Part shown: positions 1-7,390 of the stretch, one piece after another
Position numbering within the stretch: the first letter of the stretch is position 1
Layout of the letters: every line of letters starts with the position of its first letter
Origin: an uncultured Bacteroidales bacterium
Lineage (GTDB): Bacteria; Bacteroidota; Bacteroidia; Bacteroidales; Muribaculaceae
Direction of reading: 5' to 3'
NCBI GenBank assembly: GCA_902785925.1
Contig: CADAAI010000015.1
Location: 1 to 64,000 of the forward strand
Length of the DNA: 64,000 bases
Program-made: the position numbers and the translations under genes
Notes under the pieces: model-generated
Database searches by the model: none
What the model saw: the letters and a program-made list of their open reading frames with translations, nothing else
Told to the model about the DNA's origin: nothing

Positions 1-193
1 CGGCATGGTCGATGGCTGGGGCGTTGATGTCGTCGTTGCGGTGTGAGAAGATGGATGGCTTCTCGTTGAGCTGTGCGAGTTCCTGGAGATAGGGGTTGGT
101 GGGCTGGTTTCCGTCCTCGTCGAGCGTTCCCTGCTTGATGAGAGCTTGCTTGCGTGCCAGCTCAAACTGCTGTTGGATGGGTGATTTGTACAT
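1..193 (-). CDS. Unknown protein, N-terminal 64 residues (partial)
   Basis: The open frame runs off the left edge. It starts at an ATG at 191-193 (reverse strand) with MYKSPIQQQFELARK and stays open for 64 codons. The visible part is hydrophilic, rich in Gln, Asn and Asp, with no signal peptide or membrane segment, so a cytoplasmic protein is likely. A TATCTTTG -7 element on the same strand at 358-365 would give a leader of about 160 nt that carries the dispersed repeats listed below. I do not recognise the family, and the fragment is too short to assign a function. Confidence 0.6.
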   Translation of the reverse strand, partial: MYKSPIQQQFELARKQALIKQGTLDEDGNQPTNPYLQELAQLNEKPSIFSHRNDDINAPAIDHA

Positions 194-205
194 GGGAGTA
201 GAGTC

Positions 206-234
206 GTTAGTTATTAGTTATTAGTTTTTAGTTG
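206..234. repeat. Dispersed TTAGTTATTAG-type repeat
   Basis: Short A/T-rich tract built from TTAGTTA and TTAGTTT units. Closely related tracts occur at 320-354 and 8278-8297, and in the opposite orientation at 56402-56424. All are intergenic and sit directly next to a gene end or start. No coding potential. Confidence 0.6.
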
Positions 235-238
235 GGCC

Positions 239-300
239 GCGCTTTGCGCTTAAAATTATTGCCCTGCGGGCTAAAATTGAAAGTGTTATGCCTACGGCAT
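239..300. repeat. Three consecutive short-loop hairpins
   Basis: Three perfect small inverted repeats follow each other: GCGCTTTGCGC (239-249), GCCCTGCGGGC (261-271) and ATGCCTACGGCAT (288-300). Each has a 3-nt loop and a 4- to 5-bp stem, separated by A/T-rich spacers. None is followed by a T-run, so they are not ordinary terminators. They fall in the presumed leader of the partial minus-strand gene. Confidence 0.65.
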
Positions 301-319
301 CCAATAGTTAAGAGTGCAT

Positions 320-354
320 AGTTTTTAGTTGTTAGTTGTTAATCGTTAGTTTTT
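320..354. repeat. Dispersed TTAGTTGTTAG-type repeat, second copy
   Basis: Units AGTTTTTAGTTGTTAGTTG and CGTTAGTTTTT, same family as 206-234. It lies immediately downstream of the minus-strand -7 element at 358-365. Confidence 0.55.
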
Positions 355-357
355 GGG

Positions 358-384
358 CAAAGATAAGGGATTGTTTGTTTCAAA
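358..384 (-). promoter_or_regulatory. Possible promoter of the partial minus-strand gene
   Basis: Reverse strand reads TATCTTTG (358-365), a full match to the Bacteroidetes -7 consensus TAnnTTTG. A TTTG lies at 381-384, but the spacer is only 15 bp against the usual 19-21, so the -33 assignment is weak. Confidence 0.45.
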
Positions 385-399
385 ACCATATTAAAAAAA

Positions 400-603
400 T
401 GACGGAGATTATTACACAAATGACTGAGAATGGACCATGAATTATTATTAAAAATGAGAAGAAAGTTTGTTTAGTGTTTTTTTCACTTACTTTGCGATTG
501 AGTTGTGGATTCCATAGGTGTGAAGGAGCTAGTACAGTTATTGAGAACTGCCAAATGTTGTGCCGAGAATGTAACCGCCGAAAGGGAAGGAAATAATTAT
601 TAA
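400..603. other. Intergenic stretch, no gene found
   Basis: Between the minus-strand promoter at 358 and the promoter at 604 I see no open frame of note. The part from about 513 to 592 is GC-richer than its surroundings and has a small hairpin (CAGTT 535-539 with AACTG 546-550) and a GCCGAAAGG-like segment. See the finding on a possible riboswitch fragment. Confidence 0.4.
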
Positions 604-635
604 TTTGTATTTTTGGTCATTTTTTATTACCTTCG
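604..635 (+). promoter_or_regulatory. sigma-ABfr promoter for the secreted protein at 673
   Basis: TTTG (604-607), 20-bp spacer, TACCTTCG (628-635; one mismatch to TAnnTTTG). A transcript would start near 640. This excludes the upstream ATG frame at 613 as the translation start. Confidence 0.6.
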
Positions 636-672
636 CAACAGATTACTAAAAACACTTCAAACTAATAAAACG

Positions 673-1110
673 ATGAAACGTATAATTCTTTTAATAATAA
701 CTTCAGTCTTTTGTTTGATGGCTCACGCCGAATGGATTGAGGCAGCTGAGACAGATGATTATTTAGTCTATATAAATAGCGAAATCAACAAGGATGATTT
801 TGGGAATTATATGGCTTGGTTTAAATACGTTCCGCAAACCAGTTCATTAACAAGAATTAGAAAAGGGTATTATAGAGAATTTAAGAAAAAGGGTTACTTG
901 AAATTAACTCATTTTATGAATTTGTATAAATACAGTTTAAGGGATAATAAATCCATGTTAATAACAACAACGTACTATGCTTCAGGGAAACCAATAGAAA
1001 CTGTCAATTATGATTACGTTTCAGAATGGCAATATCCTGTTCCTGAAAGCTTAAGCGAGGCTATGATGGAAGCAGTTAAATTATTGGTTATAATGCAGGA
1101 AAGTGATTGA
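673..1110 (+). CDS. Secreted adhesin-E-like small protein
   Basis: 145-residue protein that begins with a clear signal peptide (MKRIILLIITSVFCLMAHA, cleavage after AHA). The start at 673 is chosen because it gives a proper signal peptide and lies downstream of the promoter at 604-635; a longer reading from 613 would overlap the promoter. The mature part has a beta-rich pattern with YLVYINSEI, a MAWFKY strand and a C-terminal YPVPESLSEAMMEAV. This resembles the fold of surface-adhesin E / Adhesin_E-type proteins, which compare a residue state and end with a Pro-Glu-Ser motif. That match is by eye and tentative. It is probably periplasmic or surface exposed. It stands alone, and its A/T-rich codon use differs from the housekeeping genes nearby. 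Confidence 0.6.
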   Translation: MKRIILLIITSVFCLMAHAEWIEAAETDDYLVYINSEINKDDFGNYMAWFKYVPQTSSLTRIRKGYYREFKKKGYLKLTHFMNLYKYSLRDNKSMLITTTYYASGKPIETVNYDYVSEWQYPVPESLSEAMMEAVKLLVIMQESD

Positions 1111-1270
1111 TAAATCTTATATCTATCCGAAATTTTTAATTAAACATATAACAGGGATTTTAGAAATAACATAATCGTCACTTATTTAAATTATCTAGTG
1201 AAACTGGCTATATGATACCGCAAGATACGACTTTTTGAGAGGAATTTACTTTCTGGGCGTTATTCGTTGG
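1111..1270. other. A/T-rich intergenic, nothing recognised
   Basis: No open frame, promoter or hairpin that I can support between the end of the small secreted protein and the 10-bp repeat tract. Confidence 0.4.
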
Positions 1271-1460
1271 TCAGACGGGGTCGGACGGGGTCGGACAAGG
1301 GTCGGACAAGGGTCGGACAGAGTCGGACAGGGTCGGACGGGGCTCTCGCATCTCACTTCTCACCACTCGCCACTCGCATCTCACTTCTCACCTCTCGACT
1401 CTCACTTCTCGCCTCTCGCCTCTCGGCTCTCACCTCTCGACTCTCGCCACTCTCCTCCCC
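1271..1460. repeat. 10-11 bp tandem TCGGAC repeat plus pyrimidine-rich tract
   Basis: About seven units of TCGGACRRGG (10 or 11 bp each) fill 1271-1342. They are followed to about 1460 by a pyrimidine-rich tract built from variants of CTCTCACTTCTCGC. The same two-part arrangement, a longer TCGGAC array followed by a CTCACTCCTCAC tract, is found at 62856-63090. Apparent open frames across it are low complexity and are not genes. It lies downstream of two convergent genes. Confidence 0.75.
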
Positions 1461-1476
1461 TATTATTAGGAAAAGT

Positions 1477-1505
1477 AATGGCGAGGCTTTGAGAGCCTCG
1501 CCATT
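1477..1505 (-). terminator. Intrinsic terminator of the dockerin-like gene
   Basis: Perfect 12-bp stem AATGGCGAGGCT / AGCCTCGCCATT with a 5-nt loop. On the reverse strand it is followed by ACTTTTCC. It lies 44 bp beyond the stop of the minus-strand gene at 1549. Confidence 0.75.
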
Positions 1506-1548
1506 GAGATGTGACTAATAAAGTTGTGTGATTAAGTTTGATTAATCA

Positions 1549-2928
1549 TCAGGGTTGTCCATCGGTCTCGATGGAGTAGGTCATGTTCTCAACGTTGATG
1601 GTGATGTCGAGGTAAGTGCAGTTGTAAGACGCTGGTATGCAGAATGCGCCCTGGTTGCCTTGCACTAGGCTTCCGCTGAGAGCGTTCTCTCCATCGACAG
1701 CAGCGCTGAGGAAGGTACCACTCCAGAAGCTGCCAGAATAGTTGGTTCCAGCAGCAATCTTGAACCAGAAGTCCCCACTCACGTTATCGACGTGGATACT
1801 GTAGACGTTAGGGTTGGTAGTGCTCTGAATGAAAGGATAGTTCATGTCGGTAGTCGACCAGCCGTTGAAATTACCCACGAGATACCAATCGGCAGCATTT
1901 GGCTCAATGTCGGGCTTATGTCCGTCGGTCTCGATGGTGTAGGTAAGGTTCTCAACGTCGATGGTGATGTTGAGATAGGTGCACCCGTAAGACTCTGGGA
2001 TGCAGAAAGCGCCCTGGTTGCCTTGCACGAGGTTTCCGCTGAGCTCACCATAGCCATCGACAGCAGCGCTGAGGATAGTTCCACTCCAGAAGTTGGTAGC
2101 AGTGAAGCAATCCTCGTTGGCAATCTTGAACCAGTAGTCACCGACCACGGGTTCGATGAAGATGCTGTAGAGGTTAGGATTCTCAGTGCTCTGAGTGAAC
2201 TGGTAGCCCATGTCGGTAGTCGACCATCCATTGAAAGAACCCACGAGATACCAATTGCCGGCAGGCTCAGGTTGTGGAGCGAACTCGCCAGTGATAGTGA
2301 GCTTCATGTTCTCGAGGTCGAGGCTCAGGTTGAACGAGCCGGGAGCCATCTGTAGTGCCTGGAAGCCCTCTTCGGTTGTAAGAGCAATCTCGGTGCCCAA
2401 GAGTTCCTCGGTCACAACGAAGTTGTAGTCATCGCTTGGCACAGCACCAAAGCGGTAAGGAGCAATCTCGTCCCAAGCAGCATTGAATTCGGTATCAGGA
2501 TTGGCAAGCTTCGTGGTGAAGCTGAAGTAGCTAAAGCCAGTTTCCTTGGTAGTGATAGCGGCAGTGTAGATTTTGCCGTCCTGAGTGGTCATCTCAACGC
2601 CATTAGATGCATTCCACTCGTTGCCATTAACATCGCCAAGGATGTAGACCTTCTCGTAGCTTGGCTGAACATTACCGAGCAGGATGTCGTAGACGAAGGT
2701 AACATCGGCAGCAGTGACCGAACCATCGTTGTTGACATCGGCAGTGGCCTGGAACATAAGATCGTTGCCCAGCAGCACATCATAGATTGCTGTGACATCG
2801 GCAGCAGTGACCGAACCATCGTTGTTGACATCGCCAATTACTGCAGCTTGAGCGCTTGTAGAGAAAGCGAAGACTCCAGCAACAGCAACAATAACTGCAA
2901 AAAATGATTTTAGTAACTTTTTGTTCAT
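1549..2928 (-). CDS. Secreted protein: N-terminal dockerin-like repeats and duplicated SusF-like domains
   Basis: 459 residues. Residues 1-29 are a signal peptide ending at AQA. Residues 33-44 and 64-75 are two DVNNDGSVTAAD calcium-loop repeats, each followed by a helix (VTAIYDVLLGN), i.e. a type I dockerin-like pair. Residues 94-220 form a beta-rich domain resembling SusE/SusF starch-binding modules (YILGDVNGNEW). Residues 225-336 and 347-457 are two near-identical copies of one domain starting WYLVGSFNGWSTTDM. It probably binds polysaccharide outside the cell. It has no lipobox, no catalytic domain and no linked enzyme, so the substrate is unknown. The N-terminal position of the dockerin-like pair is unusual. 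A -7 element lies at 3020-3027 and a terminator at 1477-1505. Confidence 0.8.
   Translation of the reverse strand: MNKKLLKSFFAVIVAVAGVFAFSTSAQAAVIGDVNNDGSVTAADVTAIYDVLLGNDLMFQATADVNNDGSVTAADVTFVYDILLGNVQPSYEKVYILGDVNGNEWNASNGVEMTTQDGKIYTAAITTKETGFSYFSFTTKLANPDTEFNAAWDEIAPYRFGAVPSDDYNFVVTEELLGTEIALTTEEGFQALQMAPGSFNLSLDLENMKLTITGEFAPQPEPAGNWYLVGSFNGWSTTDMGYQFTQSTENPNLYSIFIEPVVGDYWFKIANEDCFTATNFWSGTILSAAVDGYGELSGNLVQGNQGAFCIPESYGCTYLNITIDVENLTYTIETDGHKPDIEPNAADWYLVGNFNGWSTTDMNYPFIQSTTNPNVYSIHVDNVSGDFWFKIAAGTNYSGSFWSGTFLSAAVDGENALSGSLVQGNQGAFCIPASYNCTYLDITINVENMTYSIETDGQP
1558..1890 (-). repeat. Second copy of the internal domain duplication
   Basis: Encodes residues 347-457 of the dockerin-like protein. 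It is clearly homologous to 1921-2256 (residues 225-336), sharing the GNQGAFCIP and WYLVG.FNGWSTTDM blocks in both protein and DNA. A recent tandem duplication within the gene is likely. Confidence 0.8.
1921..2256 (-). repeat. First copy of the internal domain duplication
   Basis: Encodes residues 225-336 of the dockerin-like protein. Homologous partner of 1558-1890; a 10-residue linker separates the two. Confidence 0.8.
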
Positions 2929-3019
2929 AAAAAGAAAAATGGTTTTAAATGTAAAAAATATTAGTTAGGTATGTCTCGTTGTCCCCTGCCCAAAAAAGAG
3001 GGGAATAATCATTCAAGCG

Positions 3020-3027
3020 CAAAAATA
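3020..3027 (-). promoter_or_regulatory. -7 element upstream of the dockerin-like gene
   Basis: Reverse strand TATTTTTG matches TAnnTTTG. I see no good TTTG at the expected -33 distance. The leader would be about 85 nt. Confidence 0.4.
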
Positions 3028-3170
3028 AAAAATAATTGTGATATAACACGCTTTGTTATAATATTTTCAACTAAAAAAATGACAAAACACCACTTATTGC
3101 TGATGAACGGTACAATTATTTTTTACATTTTTTATAGTGCCAAGATGTAGTGCCATTGGGGTAAATTCAT

Positions 3171-3178
3171 TAATTTTG
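3171..3178 (+). promoter_or_regulatory. -7 element upstream of the RsmI-like gene
   Basis: TAATTTTG matches TAnnTTTG and lies 31 bp before the ATG at 3210. No clear -33 element. Confidence 0.45.
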
Positions 3179-3209
3179 TAGGTTAAAACCACCAAATCTT
3201 ACTACAAAA

Positions 3210-3917
3210 ATGATTGAAACGGCTCTATATCTGATTCCTGTGCAGCTCAGCGATGTTGAGCTTGGAACCGTGTTGCCTGCCGCCAACATTGCAGTAGTGA
3301 GGCACATCAAGCATTTTATCGTCGAGAATGTGCGCTCGGCAAGGCGTTTCCTGAAGAAGTGCGATCGCGACATCAACATCGACGAGCTGACTTTCTATGA
3401 GCTGAACCGGCACACGAGCGCCAGCGACATCCCCTCAATGCTAGCTCCACTGGTGGCTGGCGAGCCCATGGGGGTGATTAGCGAGGCTGGCTGCCCAGCG
3501 ATTGCCGACCCTGGTGCCGACGTGGTGGCGATAGCGCAGAGCCGCGGCCTGAAAGTTAAGCCGCTGGTGGGCCCGTCGAGCATCCTGATGGGGCTGATGG
3601 GTTCGGGATTCAACGGCCAGAGCTTCGCTTTCCTGGGCTACCTGCCCATCGATGCCGCTCAACGTGCCCGCAAGCTCAAGGAGATGGAGCACCGCATCAT
3701 GCACGAAGACCAGACGCAGATCTTCATCGAGACGCCCTACCGCAACAACGCTCTCGCCGCTGAGCTGTGCCGCACATTGCCAGCTCACCTGAAGCTGTGC
3801 ATTGCCACCGACATCACTGGCCCAGCCGAGAGCATTGTGACTCGTGGCGTAAAGCAGTGGCAGGGCAAACTGCCTGAGCTGCACAAGGTGCCCACGATTT
3901 TCTTGCTCTACAAGTAG
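3210..3917 (+). CDS. rsmI: RsmI-like SAM-dependent methyltransferase
   Basis: 235 residues of the tetrapyrrole-methylase (class III SAM methyltransferase) fold. Recognisable blocks are the GEPMGVISEAGCPAIADPGA segment with the SEAG.P..ADPG motif typical of RsmI, the following VGPSSILMGLMGSGF, and IFIETPYRNN near residue 170. RsmI 2'-O-methylates C1402 of 16S rRNA in the decoding centre. The protein is shorter than E. coli RsmI (about 286) and its N-terminus deviates (LYLIPVQLSD instead of LYVVATPIGN). This is the usual form in Bacteroidales, annotated there only as SAM-dependent methyltransferase. Substrate therefore inferred. Downstream gene starts 78 bp later. Confidence 0.8.
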   Translation: MIETALYLIPVQLSDVELGTVLPAANIAVVRHIKHFIVENVRSARRFLKKCDRDINIDELTFYELNRHTSASDIPSMLAPLVAGEPMGVISEAGCPAIADPGADVVAIAQSRGLKVKPLVGPSSILMGLMGSGFNGQSFAFLGYLPIDAAQRARKLKEMEHRIMHEDQTQIFIETPYRNNALAAELCRTLPAHLKLCIATDITGPAESIVTRGVKQWQGKLPELHKVPTIFLLYK

Positions 3918-3953
3918 AGAGTGGAGAGTGGAGAGAGTTCATACTCCCCCTTA

Positions 3954-3974
3954 CCCCCTCTATCTTAGAGGGGG
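3954..3974. repeat. Perfect G/C hairpin between rsmI and the MBL gene
   Basis: CCCCCTCTA, loop TCT, TAGAGGGGG: a perfect 9-bp stem. It is embedded in a GAGAGTGGAGAGTGG / CCCCCTTACCCCCTC context at 3918-3982 and has no T-run. It is probably a dispersed intergenic repeat rather than a terminator. Confidence 0.6.
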
Positions 3975-3995
3975 AATTGAGGGTAGTGATTGAAA

Positions 3996-4973
3996 ATGAG
4001 TAAATACAATGATAAGAATCGCCAGCAGAGGCTTGGCGACCGCCGATGGATAGATAAATATGCTATTGGCGAACTGGATTTTAAGGATGAAAACTCGCAA
4101 CCGCGAAAGCGCGAAGAGACTCCCGAGGAGTGGAAGGCTTTCAACTTTGTGAGTTTTGGAAGCGGTAGCAGTGGAAACTGCGCGTTTCTGGGTAATGAGA
4201 ACGGAGGAGTGCTGATAGATGCCGGAGTGGACCCCGAGCACGTGTATCGCGACTTGGAGGCAAACGGCATCAGGCTCTCGAAGGTGAAAGGCATCCTGCT
4301 CACGCATGACCATGCCGACCACATTCGCTACGCGTACAAGATAGTGCGCGAGAACAAGCACATGCGCATCTACTGCACTCCACGCCTGATGGGAGGCCTG
4401 TTGCGTCACCACAATGTGTCGAATCGCATCAAGGACTACCAGGTGAGCATCTTCAAGGAGATTCCGTTTTTTCTTGCGGGCATGAAAATCACTGCCTTCG
4501 ACACGTCGCACGACGCGATTGACAACATGGGATTCATCTTTGAGGCAGGCGGCAAAAACTTTGTCGTTGCAACCGACATGGGCATCATCACCGAGCGTGC
4601 CAAGCACTACATGTGCCAGGCCAATTACTTGATGATTGAGAGCAACTACGACCGCAAAATGCTCGACACGGGGCGATATCCCGAATACCTGAAGGCCCGC
4701 GTGCGCAGCGAGAAAGGTCACCTCGACAACAAGATGGCAGCCGAATTTGTCGCCCAGCACCACCACCCCGGGCTGAAGTGGGTGTTCCTGTGCCACCTGA
4801 GCAACGACAACAACACTCCCGAGATTGCACTGGAAAACATGCGCAAGATGCTTGAGGAAAACAACCTGAGCGTGGGCGACGGCAGCTTTGCGGCACTCGA
4901 GCGCGAGAAGGACATCCAGGTGTATGCCCTACCCCGCTACGACACAAGCTCATGGTTCATCCTTGAGGATTAA
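3996..4973 (+). CDS. MBL-fold metallo-hydrolase, YycJ/WalJ type
   Basis: 325 residues from the ATG at 3996; a TTG at 3990 could add two residues. After a 45-residue N-terminal extension comes SFGSGSSGNCAFLG, the signature start of the YycJ/WalJ group. It is followed by the metal-binding LLTHDHADHI motif (HxHxDH), FDTSHDA, a VATDMG aspartate block and HLSNDNN. These ligands indicate a binuclear metallo-beta-lactamase-fold hydrolase, cytosolic (no signal peptide). YycJ proteins are reported as 5'-3' exonuclease-type nucleases involved in DNA repair or cell-wall regulation, but the exact substrate cannot be told here. It follows rsmI on the same strand and may be co-transcribed. Confidence 0.8.
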   Translation: MSKYNDKNRQQRLGDRRWIDKYAIGELDFKDENSQPRKREETPEEWKAFNFVSFGSGSSGNCAFLGNENGGVLIDAGVDPEHVYRDLEANGIRLSKVKGILLTHDHADHIRYAYKIVRENKHMRIYCTPRLMGGLLRHHNVSNRIKDYQVSIFKEIPFFLAGMKITAFDTSHDAIDNMGFIFEAGGKNFVVATDMGIITERAKHYMCQANYLMIESNYDRKMLDTGRYPEYLKARVRSEKGHLDNKMAAEFVAQHHHPGLKWVFLCHLSNDNNTPEIALENMRKMLEENNLSVGDGSFAALEREKDIQVYALPRYDTSSWFILED

Positions 4974-5036
4974 ACCTTGCAACACTATTGTAGTCAAAGT
5001 ATTATAATCTTATATTAATAATTAGCATTTACAATT

Positions 5037-5546
5037 ATGAAAAAGGTACTATTCATCGCCACCATAGTGGCACTGATAATGGGCACAGCCGTTGACGCTA
5101 ACGCCAAAGTGAAGAAGACAAAACGTAAAGCCGCTCAAACCACCAAGCAGATGAAGAGCAACAATAAAACCATGGTGGTTGACCAGGGCATGTGGACCGC
5201 CGAGGGCGCCAAGCGCCTCGATAACGGCGACGTTGCCAACCTTGAGCAGGCATTCCTGATTGGTTTCTACACCGAGTATGTCTACACTGGCAACATCTAT
5301 AACGATAGCTACTTCCGCTACCTGAAACTGAAATTTACCGATGCTGGTCTGGAATCAATCAAGAGAGAAGACGGCACCTATAACTGGGAGATCATCACAG
5401 GCAACGGAAACATCAATGCCAGCAACTTCACCATCAAGGAACTTGAGCCCAAGCGCTTCCTGGTTGAAGGCGACGGCCACAAGTGCATCCTGACAGTGAC
5501 CGGTGGTGAAGGAATGTACAAGATTGCTAAGGTTGAAGGCGAATAA
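5037..5546 (+). CDS. Small secreted protein of unknown function
   Basis: 169 residues. MKKVLFIATIVALIMGTAVDANA is a signal peptide. The mature protein begins with a very basic stretch (KVKKTKRKAAQ), followed by a compact domain with conserved-looking aromatic strands (FLIGFYTEYVYTG, SYFRYLKLKF, YNWEIITGNG). No motif that I recognise. The basic stretch right after the signal peptide recurs in the TonB-C protein at 59192 and, in exaggerated form, at the C-terminus of the M16 peptidase at 28264. It is followed by a strong terminator at 5595-5630. Periplasmic or envelope location inferred. Confidence 0.6.
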   Translation: MKKVLFIATIVALIMGTAVDANAKVKKTKRKAAQTTKQMKSNNKTMVVDQGMWTAEGAKRLDNGDVANLEQAFLIGFYTEYVYTGNIYNDSYFRYLKLKFTDAGLESIKREDGTYNWEIITGNGNINASNFTIKELEPKRFLVEGDGHKCILTVTGGEGMYKIAKVEGE

Positions 5547-5594
5547 AGCCCCTTGGCATCAAATCAACCTGATTGGTTGACAATCAAACAATAG

Positions 5595-5630
5595 CTCCTT
5601 GTTGCAACACTGCAGCAAGGAGTTGTTTTT
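5595..5630 (+). terminator. Intrinsic terminator
   Basis: Stem CTCCTTGTTGCA / TGCAGCAAGGAG (one G-T pair), loop ACAC, followed by TTGTTTTTTT. Ends the gene at 5037-5546; it also lies just past the stop of the convergent gene at 5645. Confidence 0.85.
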
Positions 5631-5644
5631 TTATAAGCCAAAAT

Positions 5645-6436
5645 TTATGATTTAGGCATAGCATTGGTAACGCCGATTCCAAAAAGGGCGTAGTCGTAGA
5701 TGACTGGGTCGTCGGGGCGGAACTGGCGCAGCATCGCGGTGAGTTCGAGTACGGTCTTCTTGTCGTTGGCCTTGCGGTCAATCATGCCAAGTGCTCGTGC
5801 CGTGTTGCCCACATGCACGTCGAGCGGTATGAACAGCTGCGACGGACGGATAGCGCTCCACACTCCCATGTCGACGATGCCGTCGTCGCGCACAAGCCAC
5901 CGCAGCGCCATGTTGATGCGCTTGAGGGCCGTGCCAATGAGGTTGGTGGGTAAGCACCGTGAATCGGTAGCGCCAGCGTTGGCTGCCATCATCTCTTGCT
6001 GCATGAGCTCAACCAGACGCCATGCCGGCTCGTCGCTCTCCCCTACCCTGTGGGCAGCCGCGAAATCGTTGAGCGAGTGGTGAGCGTCGTAGATGCGCTT
6101 GAGACCACGCAGCATGTACTTGAAGTTGCGGGCAAAGAAGGTGCGGTGGATGTTCAGCTCGTCGGGGAGCGCCTCGTAGGCCTCGTCGTCGACAAAGGCT
6201 GCTGGCTCGCCTTGCATGATGTCGATCATCTTAGTGCAGTTGTTGCAAATCATCTTGCGGTTGCCCCAAGCGATGGTTGCCGAGAGCAACGACACTATCT
6301 CGATGTCGCGCAGCGCCGAGAAGCGACGCGGGAATTGCACGGGATCGCTGGCTATGAAATCTACACTATTGATTCTCGCTGCCTCGCGGTCGAGAAAGTC
6401 CTTGAGGCTGCGTTGCTGCTGCTTGTCGATTGTCAT
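5645..6436 (-). CDS. TIGR02757 (DUF2400) family protein
   Basis: 263 residues. The whole length matches the TIGR02757/DUF2400 pattern: FIASDPVQFPRRF near residue 28, LSATIAWGNRKMI near residue 50, then TNLIGTALKRINMALRWLVR, and GVWSAIRPSQLFIPLDVHVG near residue 188, ending DYALFGIGV. The distribution of the family in bacteria is known but its biochemical role is not. The helical pattern is reminiscent of HhH-type DNA glycosylases, which I note only as inference. It is the last gene of the minus-strand run cmk-ispH-DUF3298-like-TIGR02757, starting 6 bp after the stop of the gene at 6443. Confidence 0.85.
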   Translation of the reverse strand: MTIDKQQQRSLKDFLDREAARINSVDFIASDPVQFPRRFSALRDIEIVSLLSATIAWGNRKMICNNCTKMIDIMQGEPAAFVDDEAYEALPDELNIHRTFFARNFKYMLRGLKRIYDAHHSLNDFAAAHRVGESDEPAWRLVELMQQEMMAANAGATDSRCLPTNLIGTALKRINMALRWLVRDDGIVDMGVWSAIRPSQLFIPLDVHVGNTARALGMIDRKANDKKTVLELTAMLRQFRPDDPVIYDYALFGIGVTNAMPKS

Positions 6437-6442
6437 TGGATT

Positions 6443-7375
6443 CTACAGGGTTAAGAATTGGTAGCTCACGAAGTGAGTATCGTTGGCGAGCATCTCGCTA
6501 TAATAACTTGTGAAATAGGGCTCCAGCTCGGCATTAGGCACCGAAATCTCGTGCAGTCCAGTGCCTCGAGGCGCCATAGCGCCGTCGGCAAAGTAGAAGA
6601 CCACGCTCTTGCGGCCAAGCAGGAACTCGGTGGGCAAGACGTTAACCTCGTGCCAGTTGTCGTGATTGCCCGACAGTTTCTCGGACTCGATGCCCTGGTT
6701 GACAAGCGCCAGAATGTCATCGATGTGCGACATGTCGAATATCTTGTTGATTGAGATTACATTGTGGTGCACACGGTCGTAGTGGACAATATTCATGTTG
6801 CGCGTGAGCGCCGCGCCGTCGAACTTCTCGACCAGCACAACCATCTCGAGCAGATAGTTGGTGCTGATGTAGGGGAAGATGCGGTAGAACTGCTTGGTGT
6901 GGTTAATCTCGTCCATATTGTCGACCGAGGACGTGCGGGTGAAATTGGTGGAAGGCCTCGCAAACTCGGGGTGGTTGAGCAGATAATCAAGTGTGTTATC
7001 GAGGCTGTTGCGATTAGCCATCGATATGCGGCTCAGGAGTTCGTGATGCAGGTCATCTAGTTTGTCGAAGTTGTTGATAGACAACGGCCACACAAATTTA
7101 ATCTTTATCTTGCTAGTCATGGGCACCATGTTGCCTTCAACCTTCATCCTGTCGAAAGAGAGGAAACTGATGTCGTGAGCTATAGTGTCGAATTTATCCT
7201 TCACAACATTGTCGGGGATGGTATCGGCCATCTCACGCGCCACACTGTCGCGCAGGACATACTCGATGGGGCTCTTGCCGTCGCTGTTGGAATTGCCCAA
7301 GAAGTAGACGATGAAAGCCGCTATGTCAAGAAAGAACAGCAGTGCGATAATGATGTATAGGGTGCGTTTTGTCAT
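6443..7375 (-). CDS. Membrane-anchored DUF3298/RsiV-like protein
   Basis: 310 residues. One N-terminal hydrophobic helix (residues 5-27, LYIIIALLFFLDIAAFIVYF) anchors a large periplasmic domain. The C-terminal part carries VVFYFADGAMAPRGTGLHEI and SVPNAELEPYF, which resembles the end of DUF3298/RsiV-type domains (strand, Ala-Pro-x-x-x-Gly, Val/Ile-Pro, Leu). The middle has hydrophobic strand pairs typical of that fold. RsiV in Bacillus is an anti-sigma factor and lysozyme receptor. There is no sigma factor next to this gene, so a general envelope role is all that can be said. It lies 15 bp after ispH in the same operon. Confidence 0.55.
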   Translation of the reverse strand: MTKRTLYIIIALLFFLDIAAFIVYFLGNSNSDGKSPIEYVLRDSVAREMADTIPDNVVKDKFDTIAHDISFLSFDRMKVEGNMVPMTSKIKIKFVWPLSINNFDKLDDLHHELLSRISMANRNSLDNTLDYLLNHPEFARPSTNFTRTSSVDNMDEINHTKQFYRIFPYISTNYLLEMVVLVEKFDGAALTRNMNIVHYDRVHHNVISINKIFDMSHIDDILALVNQGIESEKLSGNHDNWHEVNVLPTEFLLGRKSVVFYFADGAMAPRGTGLHEISVPNAELEPYFTSYYSEMLANDTHFVSYQFLTL

Positions 7376-7390
7376 GGGTGCCGGCGGTTG

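Noticed and set aside
613..672. Longer N-terminus (20 extra residues) for the small secreted protein
   Set aside because: The extra part overlaps the promoter at 604-635 and would bury the signal peptide.
1271..1342. CRISPR array
   Set aside because: Units are 10-11 bp with no unique spacers, and no cas genes are present in the window.
1235..1518. Open frames of 83-85 codons across the TCGGAC array
   Set aside because: Their sequence is only the translation of the 10-bp repeat and pyrimidine tract in several frames, with no conserved protein pattern or start context.
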